Assembly: GCA_009781085.1 (NCBI GenBank)
Contig: WQYV01000018.1
Span: 1-33,059 of the forward strand
DNA from: Betaproteobacteria bacterium
GTDB lineage: Bacteria > Pseudomonadota > Gammaproteobacteria > Burkholderiales > Rhodocyclaceae
Length of the DNA: 33,059 bases
Direction of reading: 5' to 3'
Below the pieces are notes generated by a model that was given only the letters and a program-made list of their open reading frames with translations, was not told the DNA's origin and made no database searches. The translations under genes were made by a program, and so were the position numbers. Positions 24,732-32,310 of this stretch are shown piece by piece (within the stretch, counting starts at the first letter, position 1; every line of letters starts with the position of its first letter).

Positions 24732-25227
24732 AGGATGTTGGAATATCGAGGTGACTGAGCGAGCGATCTACTGTGTTGTAGCGGGCCTGTATCAGAACGG
24801 TTTTGCCGGAGGGGTCTTTTTCGCGGCACAGCGCCACGCAAGCCGTAGTGAATTGGTCGTGTTGATATTTTGGATTCGGATGACGATTTGCGGGTGTTCG
24901 TTGCAATGCTTGTAACTCTTCGTACTGTGGCCGCCACATTGCTTCACGACGACGCGCAGTTGCCGGGTCACGGAGCACGAGTTGGCTGCCGAGGAAATTG
25001 AAAATCGCCTGCGCTCCTTCCGGCGTTGATAGCGTGAGCGTGACGCAGGCGCTGATGAGGTCAGGGAAGCGAAATGTCGGGGAGGTGTTTTTTGGGCTCT
25101 GAAGTAGTTCGTAGAGCCAGGCGTGCTCTTCGGGCCACAGCCGCGTCTCGACAATGTCCGGCGCGCTGGCGGGACTTTCCTCGCTGGGTTGACTCGGAGC
25201 GGATGATGTAGGATCGGCCGGTTGCAT
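24730..25227 (-). CDS. Hypothetical soluble protein, first gene of the leftward tra block (orf165)
   Basis: I do not recognise this 165-residue protein. It has no signal peptide or membrane segment. A Pro/Ser/Ala-rich N-terminus (1-25) precedes a folded-looking domain with WPEEHAWLYELLQSPKNTSPTF, FPDLISACVTLTLSTPEGAQAI and QFTTACVALCREKDPSG. The two halves share a loosely similar [LT]..AC[V].L.. pattern, hinting at an internal duplication. A GGAGAAACG-type ribosome binding site precedes the ATG. As first gene on the strand ahead of the pilin cluster it may regulate or assist transfer; that is position-based inference only. Confidence 0.72.
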   Translation of the reverse strand: MQPADPTSSAPSQPSEESPASAPDIVETRLWPEEHAWLYELLQSPKNTSPTFRFPDLISACVTLTLSTPEGAQAIFNFLGSQLVLRDPATARRREAMWRPQYEELQALQRTPANRHPNPKYQHDQFTTACVALCREKDPSGKTVLIQARYNTVDRSLSHLDIPTS

Positions 25228-25358
25228 GTCGTTTCTCCGTTTTTGGATAGGGAGAAGCGTAGCGATGCTTTTTGATTATGTCTCAGCCGAAATCAGGGTA
25301 TTTTTAGGGCATTTCGAGATTGGTATTCTTGGAATGGAATTGCCCTGGAAAGTGATAT

Positions 25359-25410
25359 GTCAAGAAGCTATGAAGCAGTAATGTACAAGTAAATACTGAG
25401 ACTTCTTGAC
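25359..25410. other. Inverted repeat in the region upstream of the tra block
   Basis: GTCAAGAAG (25359-25367) and CTTCTTGAC (25402-25410) form a perfect 9-bp inverted repeat 34 bases apart, in AT-rich DNA between orf165 and the gene remnant. On the minus strand the 25359 half reads CTTCTTGACA and could serve as a -35 box (TTGACA) toward orf165, though no good -10 follows at 17 bases. Spaced half-sites suggest a dimeric regulator site. The rest of 25228-25461 shows no gene. Confidence 0.4.
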
Positions 25411-25461
25411 CCAAAATGTCGTTTGATACAGTGAAAAGACACGAAATATGGGTAGGTATAT

Positions 25462-25840
25462 TCAAGCCCGACGCATGTATTCAATAAACAGATCACCGTA
25501 GCCTGTACTGCCGTTGCAGGCAAACGGTTCAGCAAACTCATGAAGTACGATCCGAGAGGCTGTGTGCCTATTTTCTGGATAAAATGCTCCTCCGGGTTCT
25601 TCATACATCGGGAAGTCGCCCTGTTTCATGCCGCAACGTTCGCAATGGTTCATCCAGTACGAACTTTGCGTTGTTTTGCTGTAATCGAAACGGTAATGTC
25701 GCGAAAGCGCCTCAATTCGTGCAAATACAGTAGGCAACAGGTTTGAGATGTAGAAAACAACTGTTGGTTCATCGCATTGATACCGCTCATTTGGCGAAGG
25801 AGCCAATCGTCGACATGCAACCCATTTCCCACCGGAGTCA
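25462..25840 (-). pseudogene. 5'-truncated gene remnant with a zinc-ribbon-like segment
   Basis: The last ~115 codons of a leftward frame look like real protein: YQCDEPTVVFYISNLLPTVFARIEALS, YRFDYSKTTQSSYWMNHCERCGMKQGDF, MYEEPGGAFYP and GYGDLFIEYMRRA, with a CxxC plus upstream Cys suggesting zinc binding. There is no in-frame ATG or GTG before WMNHC; only a TTG near residue 1 of this stretch. Upstream, the frame runs into the exonuclease gene as shadow. I therefore read it as a 3' fragment left at a recombination seam, though a TTG-started short gene is possible. I do not know the family's function. Confidence 0.5.
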
Positions 25841-26407
25841 GTCGGTACGTTCGACGGAATGGACGCGTAGCATGTTGCAAAACAGCGCTCCCTGTTCGAT
25901 CGCATCGTCCAATGCGACGTGCGTATGTGGCAGTTCGTCGAACCAACCTTTGGGCATGTTGCGCTTAGTCGCATCCCCATAGTTGGTCTTGAGTAGAGCC
26001 ATCGCAAATGTCTTCATATCGAGGGCTGAGTGCGAGAACGGACTCTCTCCCACAAAGCGCATCAGATACCAATAGACGAACATGAAGTCATAGGCTACCG
26101 GATAGCCGACGAACACCGGCTTGCCAGGCAGGGCATTCAGCCATGCTACATAATTGCGCATGGCCGTCTCCGGCGGTTGGCAATCAGTTCTGCAAGCTTC
26201 CCATGCAGTCTGATTGCGTGCCCACCATGCCATCGTGTCGGGATGCCCGCTGGCGCTCGGAAGCGTCTCCAGATTCGCAGAGAAGGTGGAGACCAAGGTC
26301 TTATCGGCCAGGTACGCCGCTGAGCCGAAGCTGAGCATTGAGTGAGGACCGGGAATGGGGCCATCGGCTTCGATGTCGGTGCTGACGTAAATTTCGGGTT
26401 TGCTCAT
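25838..26407 (-). CDS. DEDDh 3'-5' exonuclease, accessory gene of the CBASS operon
   Basis: ATG 26407 gives 189 residues; ATG 26416 would add three. All five DEDDh positions are visible: D11 and E13 in [11 protein letters not shown]107 in [12 protein letters not shown], and H163 with D168 in [13 protein letters not shown]. The fold is that of the RNase T/DnaQ-like exonucleases, compact and without extra domains. It lies 41 bases after cap3 on the same strand (32 if ATG 26416 is used), the last gene of the cluster. Exonucleases of this type occur as accessory genes in some CBASS loci (named Cap18 in the literature, from memory). Substrate, whether signal nucleotide, RNA or DNA ends, is unknown. 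Confidence 0.85.
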   Translation of the reverse strand: MSKPEIYVSTDIEADGPIPGPHSMLSFGSAAYLADKTLVSTFSANLETLPSASGHPDTMAWWARNQTAWEACRTDCQPPETAMRNYVAWLNALPGKPVFVGYPVAYDFMFVYWYLMRFVGESPFSHSALDMKTFAMALLKTNYGDATKRNMPKGWFDELPHTHVALDDAIEQGALFCNMLRVHSVERTD

Positions 26408-26448
26408 GTTGTGCATGCGGGAAGTTCTGTTATCAGGATAAAAAATTC

Positions 26449-26919
26449 TTACTGCTCCGATGACTGCGGTGCCATCCAGTTTGCTGCGACGGCATTGCCG
26501 TTGTCCCTGAAGGACCAAGCCTTGATGCCCTCGGGTTGGGAGGATGTACCGACGATGACGGCAATTGGATGGGGTAACTCTTGAGGGTAACAGGCAGCGA
26601 ATTTGGAGAAGCTCTTCATATCCGCAGGCGAAATTTCGGGAATGTCTGCCGGATGGGTATGCCAGTATCCGACCAAGCGCAATCCTTGCGCATTGGCGAC
26701 TTTGATTTCTTCTTGGCAGCGTCGAGCATTGAACTCCAGCCACGATCTTCCTGCGCGATCAGCACGGTGGGGCGGTGTTGCCAAGGCGAGTAGCAGCCCT
26801 GCCGAACTGAGTGGATCAACAAATAGCTGTCCTCCGCGTTCCAGTTCACCTCCTCGCTGCCGGTGCCTATTCAGGACGTCGGCGGTCGTCCATGAAACGA
26901 GGAGTTCGAAATCCATCAT
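26449..26919 (-). CDS. cap3: JAMM/MPN+ isopeptidase Cap3 of type II CBASS
   Basis: ATG 26919 ([16 protein letters not shown]) gives 156 residues, a normal size for Cap3, and overlaps cap2 by 53 bases. ATG 26916 is equally possible. The JAMM zinc site is complete: E25 in [11 protein letters not shown], then H87-x-H89 in [17 protein letters not shown] with S97 and D100. In type II CBASS, Cap3 removes the CD-NTase from its conjugates and so reverses Cap2. The in-frame upstream stretch to 27015 is cap2 shadow. It sits between cap2 and the exonuclease gene. Confidence 0.92.
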   Translation of the reverse strand: MMDFELLVSWTTADVLNRHRQRGGELERGGQLFVDPLSSAGLLLALATPPHRADRAGRSWLEFNARRCQEEIKVANAQGLRLVGYWHTHPADIPEISPADMKSFSKFAACYPQELPHPIAVIVGTSSQPEGIKAWSFRDNGNAVAANWMAPQSSEQ

Positions 26920-28786
26920 CGGCCATTTCCAACACCAGGCGATCTCCGTCATGCTGTTCTGTTCTTGCCTCATGCTCAGGCCATCCGCGTTCCAACACGA
27001 TTTGCTGCACCCCATCAGACAGTTCAGGACCGTAGTACCTGCCGCCCAAGGCGACTATATCTTGAGGTCTGTAGATGCTGCTGATCCATGCTGTGTGCTC
27101 CACATGCCCGGTCAGGGCACGCAGGGCAGTCTGCGACACCATGCATGCGATGTTCGTCATCCCCAACGAGCCGCCTGGAATGAAGCTCTCGCCACAAGCC
27201 GGGAGTGCAACGAGTCCTCCTCCCGGCCACTCCGTAAACTTATGCCTGAAATCGCCATTGTCGCCAAACAAATATCTAGCATCAAATGCTCCGTTGGGAG
27301 CGAGAAGGGCATGTCCCACCTGTGCATGAGGTTCGCTCCATGCCTGTAGCAACCGCCAAGGAGCGCCGTCGGACTTGGCTTTCCAGAGTAAGGACTCTGA
27401 CTGCCAATCTGCGGTGGTGATGACGATCAAATTTGCTTTCTCAAACATCTCGGGATTTTTGTGCATCACATCCTCGACAAAGCCCACATGTGCCGCGACT
27501 TCGGTGGTTGGCAGATCCCTGTGGATTTTGTCCCGCAACGCCGAGGCCTTTGGTCGTCCCAAATCATCAACCCCCAAAACGTGTCGGCCAAGATTGGCTG
27601 ACGCCAGAGTGTCGGGATCGATGAGGGTGATGTGACCAACGCCGGAGCGCGCCAACTGCAATGCGACCGTCCCGCCCAGCGAGCCTGTGCCGACACAAAC
27701 CACGCGAGTGTTTTCCAAATCATTGTTGGTGCCGCTCGGGTCGCGTGACATGATGGTGGCCCGGTCAAGCACATCCAACGTGGACGCTTGAATGCTCGCG
27801 GGGGGTTGGGCAGTGGCATGAGGTGGCCGTCGGCGCGCAGAGCGTAAGCCGAATTTGGGACTCCGATCGGGCTGCATACCCCGGGAACGCACGTTAAGAC
27901 AGTAGATCGGAGCATCTCTGTCTCCTGGGAGTTCTAAGACAATCCATCGGCTGACCGGCGAACCACGTTCGTCAAACCAGGACAACAGTTGCCTCGCATC
28001 GTCGGGCTTCAAATGTGGCGTCAGCCACGACATAACATGTTTTGGGTCTGGGACGCGAATACTCGGATAACTTTGCAGCTTGACGTAGAAGCCTGGAGTC
28101 TCTGCCGCTCGGACTGGCACGGTCTTTCCGATCATGCGCTCGTAGTGTTTTTTAAGCGCGAGCGTATTCGTCGCCAGCCAGACTGTCTCCCGACCCGATG
28201 GAATGGCTTGGCGTGGGTCACTTAACGCAAGCAGCGTGGATGCGCTTCGGGGACGGTTCAGCAGAATCAGATTCTGCAAGGACCAATCGTGTTGCCTAGA
28301 CCAGTAGGACGTGATTTCGCTTTGAAACTCGGCTTCCCGCTCGATCTCGCTTGATCCCATCAGGGACAAGGACACGATCTTGGTCAAGCGGGACAGACAG
28401 TCCTGGACCACGACCTCGGGAGACCCCGTAATGGGCCGTTCCTGAAACCCATGTAGACACAGCCCGGATTTCGTGGCATGAGGCCAGATTAGCCAAGGAG
28501 ACGGTTGGACATACAGCCTTATCGGGGCATTTGGGAATTTGGAAGGAAAGCCGATACGCAGGCGCCGTTGTTCCCCTGTGTAATCGATTGGAAGGGGGAA
28601 AAAAAAGCTCGCAGCTTCATCAGCCCGCATGGGTGCGGGCTGAAGCAGCGCGAGAGCGTCATCTTCGCCTAAGACACTTCTCAGTGCAGTAATGCTGCGC
28701 TGTAGAGGGGTATCAGTGCAGTCAACCAAGGCGCTCGACCGGCCTGACGTTCGCCTGAGAACTCTTGTCGCTGCTCGTACCTCCAA
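26867..28786 (-). CDS. cap2: E2-E1 ubiquitin-transferase-like fusion Cap2 of type II CBASS
   Basis: The 639-residue fusion has an N-terminal E2-like domain with C110 in SGLCLHGFQ as expected catalytic cysteine and a middle linker/adapter part. The C-terminal ThiF/E1 domain has a nucleotide loop VGTGSLGG (about 365-372), DPDTLASANLGRH downstream, and catalytic C531 in LPACGESF. Cap2 activates the C-terminus of the CD-NTase and conjugates it to a target, which primes the enzyme. ATG 28786 lies 65 bases inside the CD-NTase gene; TTG 28729 is an alternative, since the first 19 residues look like frame shadow. It overlaps cap3 at the other end. Confidence 0.93.
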   Translation of the reverse strand: MEVRAATRVLRRTSGRSSALVDCTDTPLQRSITALRSVLGEDDALALLQPAPMRADEAASFFFPLPIDYTGEQRRLRIGFPSKFPNAPIRLYVQPSPWLIWPHATKSGLCLHGFQERPITGSPEVVVQDCLSRLTKIVSLSLMGSSEIEREAEFQSEITSYWSRQHDWSLQNLILLNRPRSASTLLALSDPRQAIPSGRETVWLATNTLALKKHYERMIGKTVPVRAAETPGFYVKLQSYPSIRVPDPKHVMSWLTPHLKPDDARQLLSWFDERGSPVSRWIVLELPGDRDAPIYCLNVRSRGMQPDRSPKFGLRSARRRPPHATAQPPASIQASTLDVLDRATIMSRDPSGTNNDLENTRVVCVGTGSLGGTVALQLARSGVGHITLIDPDTLASANLGRHVLGVDDLGRPKASALRDKIHRDLPTTEVAAHVGFVEDVMHKNPEMFEKANLIVITTADWQSESLLWKAKSDGAPWRLLQAWSEPHAQVGHALLAPNGAFDARYLFGDNGDFRHKFTEWPGGGLVALPACGESFIPGGSLGMTNIACMVSQTALRALTGHVEHTAWISSIYRPQDIVALGGRYYGPELSDGVQQIVLERGWPEHEARTEQHDGDRLVLEMADDGFRTPRFMDDRRRPE

Positions 28787-29975
28787 AGAACGTCTTCATC
28801 GTCGTGGAATTCCGTGTGGTCCCCTCCGGACGTCCGGGCATTGTCCAGGCAGGCGGGATGTCGTTGTTCACGGCGGCGATAAACGTCGACCCGATGCCGA
28901 AGCTCTCATTCACTGCGCGAGCAAAGGAGTCTGCCGAGCCGAAACTCTCCAGCCCCAGAGATACCGACGCGCTGGCACTCGTGTGCCAATCGAAAAATGC
29001 TTGGCGGTAGCGATGCCCCTCACCTGGCCGGTTCCATTTTTCGGCAAAATTTTCACCGTTGTCTTTGGGGTTGCACACGAAACAAGCATTGCCTTGGTAT
29101 TTGATGTGCTGCGGCATCCTGCGAACGATTTCCAGGATTGCATCCAACGGACGCAATGGTTTCGACTGAGACGCTTTTGCCACGTCAAGGTAGGCAAGAG
29201 TAGCCAGCGTCGTAATGACAGCGGATATGGGACGATGTTTCTTATTCCCATTCCGAATGGCCCATTCATCGCGATGGCGCTTCAGCAGCTTGATGGTTGC
29301 GCGCAGCGGATCTTGATCGGCATAGTTTTCATAGTCTGGCAGCGGATCTTGGGTCGCTGCGTCCATGACGCTTCGACTCTTGGTGACCGCTATATGACGT
29401 TCCAGAACGATTTTCTGATCTGATACAGATTGTAGCCATTTGGAATAAGGGATAGGGCTACTTGCTTTCCAGCCTGTCACCCGATCGGGCACCTCCAGTT
29501 TCCCTTCCCAGTTTCCTTCGGCGTTTCCGTTGACGGGGCGCGCAGGCGTGACATCAATATGAAAGCCTGGGTTTTCGTCGGCGTAGACGATCCGGATGCC
29601 GCGGCGCAATTGCTGGATGTCTTCTTGAACACGGCTGCCTTCTTCGAAACGATCTTCGATGGCCTCCAGAATTTCATGCGCCTCGGCGTCCTGTGCGTGA
29701 GGCAACCAGACAATCGCGTCGGCATCAATGGTGTCCATGTCTTCGGGCGCACCGGAGACAGGTTTGATGGTCGTCTTTAGCCCTATCGATCCTTGGACAA
29801 AGATATGAGCTCCAGCGAGCAGCGGATCATCGGTAGCTGAGAGTATTTTTTGCAGTTGGGAGTAACGATCATCGATCTTGTCGTACTGCGCTTCCGTCAG
29901 CGAGATTTCCCGTGCTGCGCGAAGCAGGAAGTGCTCCCAACTATCGCGCTTGGTCTGTGTATCGTTTATGGGCAT
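28722..29975 (-). CDS. CBASS cyclic-oligonucleotide synthase (CD-NTase)
   Basis: The 417-residue protein has the SMODS nucleotidyltransferase core: the GS motif at G62-S63 (VQGSIGLKTTIKP), catalytic D84 and D86 in TIDADAIVW, and third acid D141 in FHIDVTPARP. A helical OAS1-C-like half follows. On phage infection such enzymes make a cyclic di- or trinucleotide, here presumably the ligand of the SAVED effector. The chain ends ...ERLG, a C-terminal glycine suited to Cap2 conjugation. Clade (CdnD or CdnG) and product cannot be set by eye. It lies 2 bases after cap5 and overlaps cap2. Confidence 0.93.
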   Translation of the reverse strand: MPINDTQTKRDSWEHFLLRAAREISLTEAQYDKIDDRYSQLQKILSATDDPLLAGAHIFVQGSIGLKTTIKPVSGAPEDMDTIDADAIVWLPHAQDAEAHEILEAIEDRFEEGSRVQEDIQQLRRGIRIVYADENPGFHIDVTPARPVNGNAEGNWEGKLEVPDRVTGWKASSPIPYSKWLQSVSDQKIVLERHIAVTKSRSVMDAATQDPLPDYENYADQDPLRATIKLLKRHRDEWAIRNGNKKHRPISAVITTLATLAYLDVAKASQSKPLRPLDAILEIVRRMPQHIKYQGNACFVCNPKDNGENFAEKWNRPGEGHRYRQAFFDWHTSASASVSLGLESFGSADSFARAVNESFGIGSTFIAAVNNDIPPAWTMPGRPEGTTRNSTTMKTFFGGTSSDKSSQANVRPVERLG

Positions 29976-29977
29976 GA

Positions 29978-31144
29978 TTATGTCTCCAGGGCCTGGGGAC
30001 CCAAATGCAGTGCTGGGTAAAATCGGTTCTGATCGGTTCGGTCTCGATCCAAAATCAGATAGGGATGTTGATGTTGCGTTGTGAGCAGCGCGCCAAACTC
30101 GATCGCCAAGGCGGAGGGAATTGCAGCGAACACATGGATCGTGCCCGGAGTTGTGGCCTCAAGTTGGCTGAGGCGTATTTGCAGCGCATCTCGGAAGGCA
30201 TGTATCACCCGGCGGTTCTGAACCATCCCGTAGCTCGGTTCGGAAATGGTCAGTTCCGCGATGCGGGCACCGGGCAAGGCATCGGTTACATCGCGCTGCG
30301 GAACCTGAGCCGAAATGGAAAGCACCAAGGCCAGTGGGCCATCACCCTCCGGGGCGGAGGTGAACAGAAACTCGGGTGGCTCGGCGGATTGATTTGGCCA
30401 ACGTAGGCCATGCTCGCGGTTTGGGGAAAACAGCAGACGCTTGGAGCGGTCGCCGATGGCTTGTCCCAACAGCATCAGCGCTGGGATATCGGCCAGCCCT
30501 ACGACCGCCAGTGCTGGTGCATCGCCGAAGGTTCCTCCGCGAAGCCTCAGTTGCTTTTCCAAGTTATGCTGAATGGAGTCCTTGATTTGCTGCCAGTAGA
30601 TCGCATCCCTGCCGCGAGGCACGGGCGGTGGGAAAATGATCTTGATCGGGTGATCAAAGCCCGTCAGCCCTTCGCAAGACATTGCCGTCAGCAGGTCGCG
30701 CTCGGAAATCTCGTTGACCGTCGCAAAGTGCTGGCTTTGTACGATGACAGGAATCGCACGACCGCCATCGGGCGTTGTCGCGGCAAGCCGGATACGCTCC
30801 AGATACTCTTGGTGCAAGCCGCTTAGGTCACGTTCCGGGTAACCGTCGGCGTCACGATCAATCTTGTCGTGACAGGACGGACACAAGAGCATGAGGTTGG
30901 CGCTGTCATTTGTCAGTGCTTTCGCGCAATCTACGTCATGGTCTGCGCGTCCCCGAGGTCCCTTGGGGCTGGCAGGCATGATGTGCGCCACCTCAGCCCA
31001 CCGCATGGGCTTGCCCACCCGGTAGTCATGGGTCAGATCGACGCCACACAACTCGCAATGACCGGCCGCCTGAATCCAGACGATTTGCTTGGTTTCCGGG
31101 CTCGTGTCGTAACGTCCATTGATTAGCTTGGGCTTTTCGTGCAT
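29978..31144 (-). CDS. cap5: HNH-SAVED nuclease effector Cap5
   Basis: The 388-residue protein fuses an N-terminal HNH endonuclease to a SAVED ligand-binding domain. HNH: C30-x-x-C33 and C88-x-x-C91 would bind structural zinc, with H54 (EVAHIMP), N83 (SANLMLLC) and H92 (CHDKID) as catalytic positions. SAVED: about 145-388, including PALMLLGQAIGDRSKRLLF, LALVLSISAQVP and TIHVFAAIPSALAIEFG. When the cyclic nucleotide binds, Cap5 proteins assemble and cut duplex DNA, killing or arresting the infected cell. It is the first gene of the operon. AGAGGGG lies 6 bases before its ATG, and a promoter is visible in the divergent gap. Confidence 0.93.
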   Translation of the reverse strand: MHEKPKLINGRYDTSPETKQIVWIQAAGHCELCGVDLTHDYRVGKPMRWAEVAHIMPASPKGPRGRADHDVDCAKALTNDSANLMLLCPSCHDKIDRDADGYPERDLSGLHQEYLERIRLAATTPDGGRAIPVIVQSQHFATVNEISERDLLTAMSCEGLTGFDHPIKIIFPPPVPRGRDAIYWQQIKDSIQHNLEKQLRLRGGTFGDAPALAVVGLADIPALMLLGQAIGDRSKRLLFSPNREHGLRWPNQSAEPPEFLFTSAPEGDGPLALVLSISAQVPQRDVTDALPGARIAELTISEPSYGMVQNRRVIHAFRDALQIRLSQLEATTPGTIHVFAAIPSALAIEFGALLTTQHQHPYLILDRDRTDQNRFYPALHLGPQALET

Positions 31145-31168
31145 CTTGCCCCTCTGATGAAATTGAAG

Positions 31169-31197
31169 TTGACGATCTAAAGTTTACAAAATACAAT
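31169..31197 (+). promoter_or_regulatory. Sigma-70 promoter of the Xre-ImmA gene (rightward)
   Basis: TTGACG (31169-31174) stands 17 bases from TACAAT (31192-31197); both boxes match consensus 5 of 6. A start near 31204 leaves about 33 bases before ATG 31237, with ribosome binding site GCGGAG at 31225-31230. It interleaves with the leftward promoter, so polymerases on the two would clash. Confidence 0.7.
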
Positions 31198-31209
31198 TTG
31201 TAATGTCAA
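31181..31209 (-). promoter_or_regulatory. Sigma-70 promoter of the CBASS operon (leftward)
   Basis: On the minus strand a consensus -35 TTGACA (31204-31209) stands 17 bases from a -10 TAAACT (31181-31186). Transcription would start near 31175, giving a leader of about 30 bases before the cap5 ATG at 31144. Spacer and -10 edge contain the palindrome described separately. Confidence 0.7.
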
Positions 31210-31217
31210 TCTGTAAA
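31183..31217. promoter_or_regulatory. Palindromic operator between the divergent promoters
   Basis: TTACAAA (31184-31190) and TTTGTAA (31197-31203) form a 7-bp palindrome with a 6-base centre. A third half-site, TGTAAA (31212-31217), pairs with TTTACA at 31183-31188. The sites cover both -10 regions or spacers. This is a typical Xre-dimer operator. The likely binder is the HTH of the gene that follows at 31237. Confidence 0.65.
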
Positions 31218-31236
31218 CCAACGAGCGGAGAACATC

Positions 31237-32304
31237 ATGATCGGAAACCGGCTCAAGAGAGCGCGGGAAGCTCTGGGATTGTCATTGCGCGAACTGGAAA
31301 CCACCATCCAAGGACAGGTCTCGGCGCAAGCCATCGGCAAGTACGAACGGAACGAAATGATGCCGGGTTCCACCATCCTGATGGCACTCGCCAAGGCCTT
31401 GGGGGTCTCGCCGGAATACCTGCTCAGTGAACGCGAAATTGAGCTGACGGGCGTGGACTTCCGCAAAGCGCCACAAGCTGGTGTTAAGGAGGAGCGAGCC
31501 GTGGAAGCGTCAGTACTGGACCAAGTCGAGCGCTATCTGGAACTGGAAGAACTGCTGCCCGGCATTGATCAGCCTTGGGATGCTCCCGCGGACGAGAACT
31601 TCGCGATCAGTTGCATCGAAGATGCGGAGCAGGCTGCTGATTCCTTACGACGCCTATGGAATCTGGGCAACGATCCGATTCCATCCATGGCTGAATTGTT
31701 GGAGGACAAAGGGGTGAAGGTGATCGCGCTGGATCTGCCGGAAAACATGTCCGGTTCCAAGGCGTTCGTGTGCCGTCCAGACCAAGAGGATGTGCCAGTG
31801 ATTGTTGTCAATCAGAATCACAATGGCGAACGTCAGCGGTTCACGCTGGCCCATGAATTGGCGCACTTGGTGTTGCGTTTCAGCGGGTTGAACGACGCGG
31901 AGCAGGAGAAGGCAGCCGATCGATTCGCTGGCGCCTTCCTGATGGTCAAGGACATGGTTCTGCAACTGCTAGGCGCACATCGCACGTCGATTTCCATTGG
32001 TGAGTTGGCGGAGTTGAAGAAGATCTTCAGGGTCAGTATCGCGTCACTGGTGGTGCGATGTGCCCAACTCGGCATTCTTCCCAAGGCTGGCTATGGACGA
32101 TTGTGGACCCAAATCAAGGATCTGGGTTGGAACAGTCCGTCGTCCGACGAACCACATCGTCTTCCAGCCGAAGTTCCTCGTCGCATGGAGCGGCTGTGTC
32201 TGCGCGCTGTGGCCGAGGGCGCCATTTCGGAGACCCGCGCAGCGGAACTGCTGAACGTCAGCGTTCGTGAACTGGATCGCCGGCTTCTGGGGCAGGTTGC
32301 CTGA
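31237..32304 (+). CDS. Fused Xre repressor and ImmA/IrrE metallopeptidase, likely CBASS regulator
   Basis: The 355-residue protein starts with an Xre helix-turn-helix (about 1-65, LKRAREALGLSLRELE, then YERNEMMPGSTILMALAKALGVSPEYLL). An ImmA/IrrE peptidase follows, with zinc motif H206-E-x-x-H210 in FTLAHELAHLVLRFSGL and E224 in EQEKAADRFAGAFLM as likely third ligand. The C-terminal helical part resembles IrrE tails, ending ELLNVSVRELDRRL. It diverges from cap5 across a shared operator. In other CBASS loci, separate CapH (repressor) and CapP (peptidase) control the operon; here both functions appear in one chain. The PIN gene follows 6 bases later, an alternative toxin-antitoxin reading. Confidence 0.88.
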   Translation: MIGNRLKRAREALGLSLRELETTIQGQVSAQAIGKYERNEMMPGSTILMALAKALGVSPEYLLSEREIELTGVDFRKAPQAGVKEERAVEASVLDQVERYLELEELLPGIDQPWDAPADENFAISCIEDAEQAADSLRRLWNLGNDPIPSMAELLEDKGVKVIALDLPENMSGSKAFVCRPDQEDVPVIVVNQNHNGERQRFTLAHELAHLVLRFSGLNDAEQEKAADRFAGAFLMVKDMVLQLLGAHRTSISIGELAELKKIFRVSIASLVVRCAQLGILPKAGYGRLWTQIKDLGWNSPSSDEPHRLPAEVPRRMERLCLRAVAEGAISETRAAELLNVSVRELDRRLLGQVA

Positions 32305-32310
32305 GCGACC

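Noticed and set aside
28692-29423. Rightward open frame of 243 codons opposite the CD-NTase
   Set aside because: Antisense to a gene with complete catalytic motifs; no domain signs of its own.
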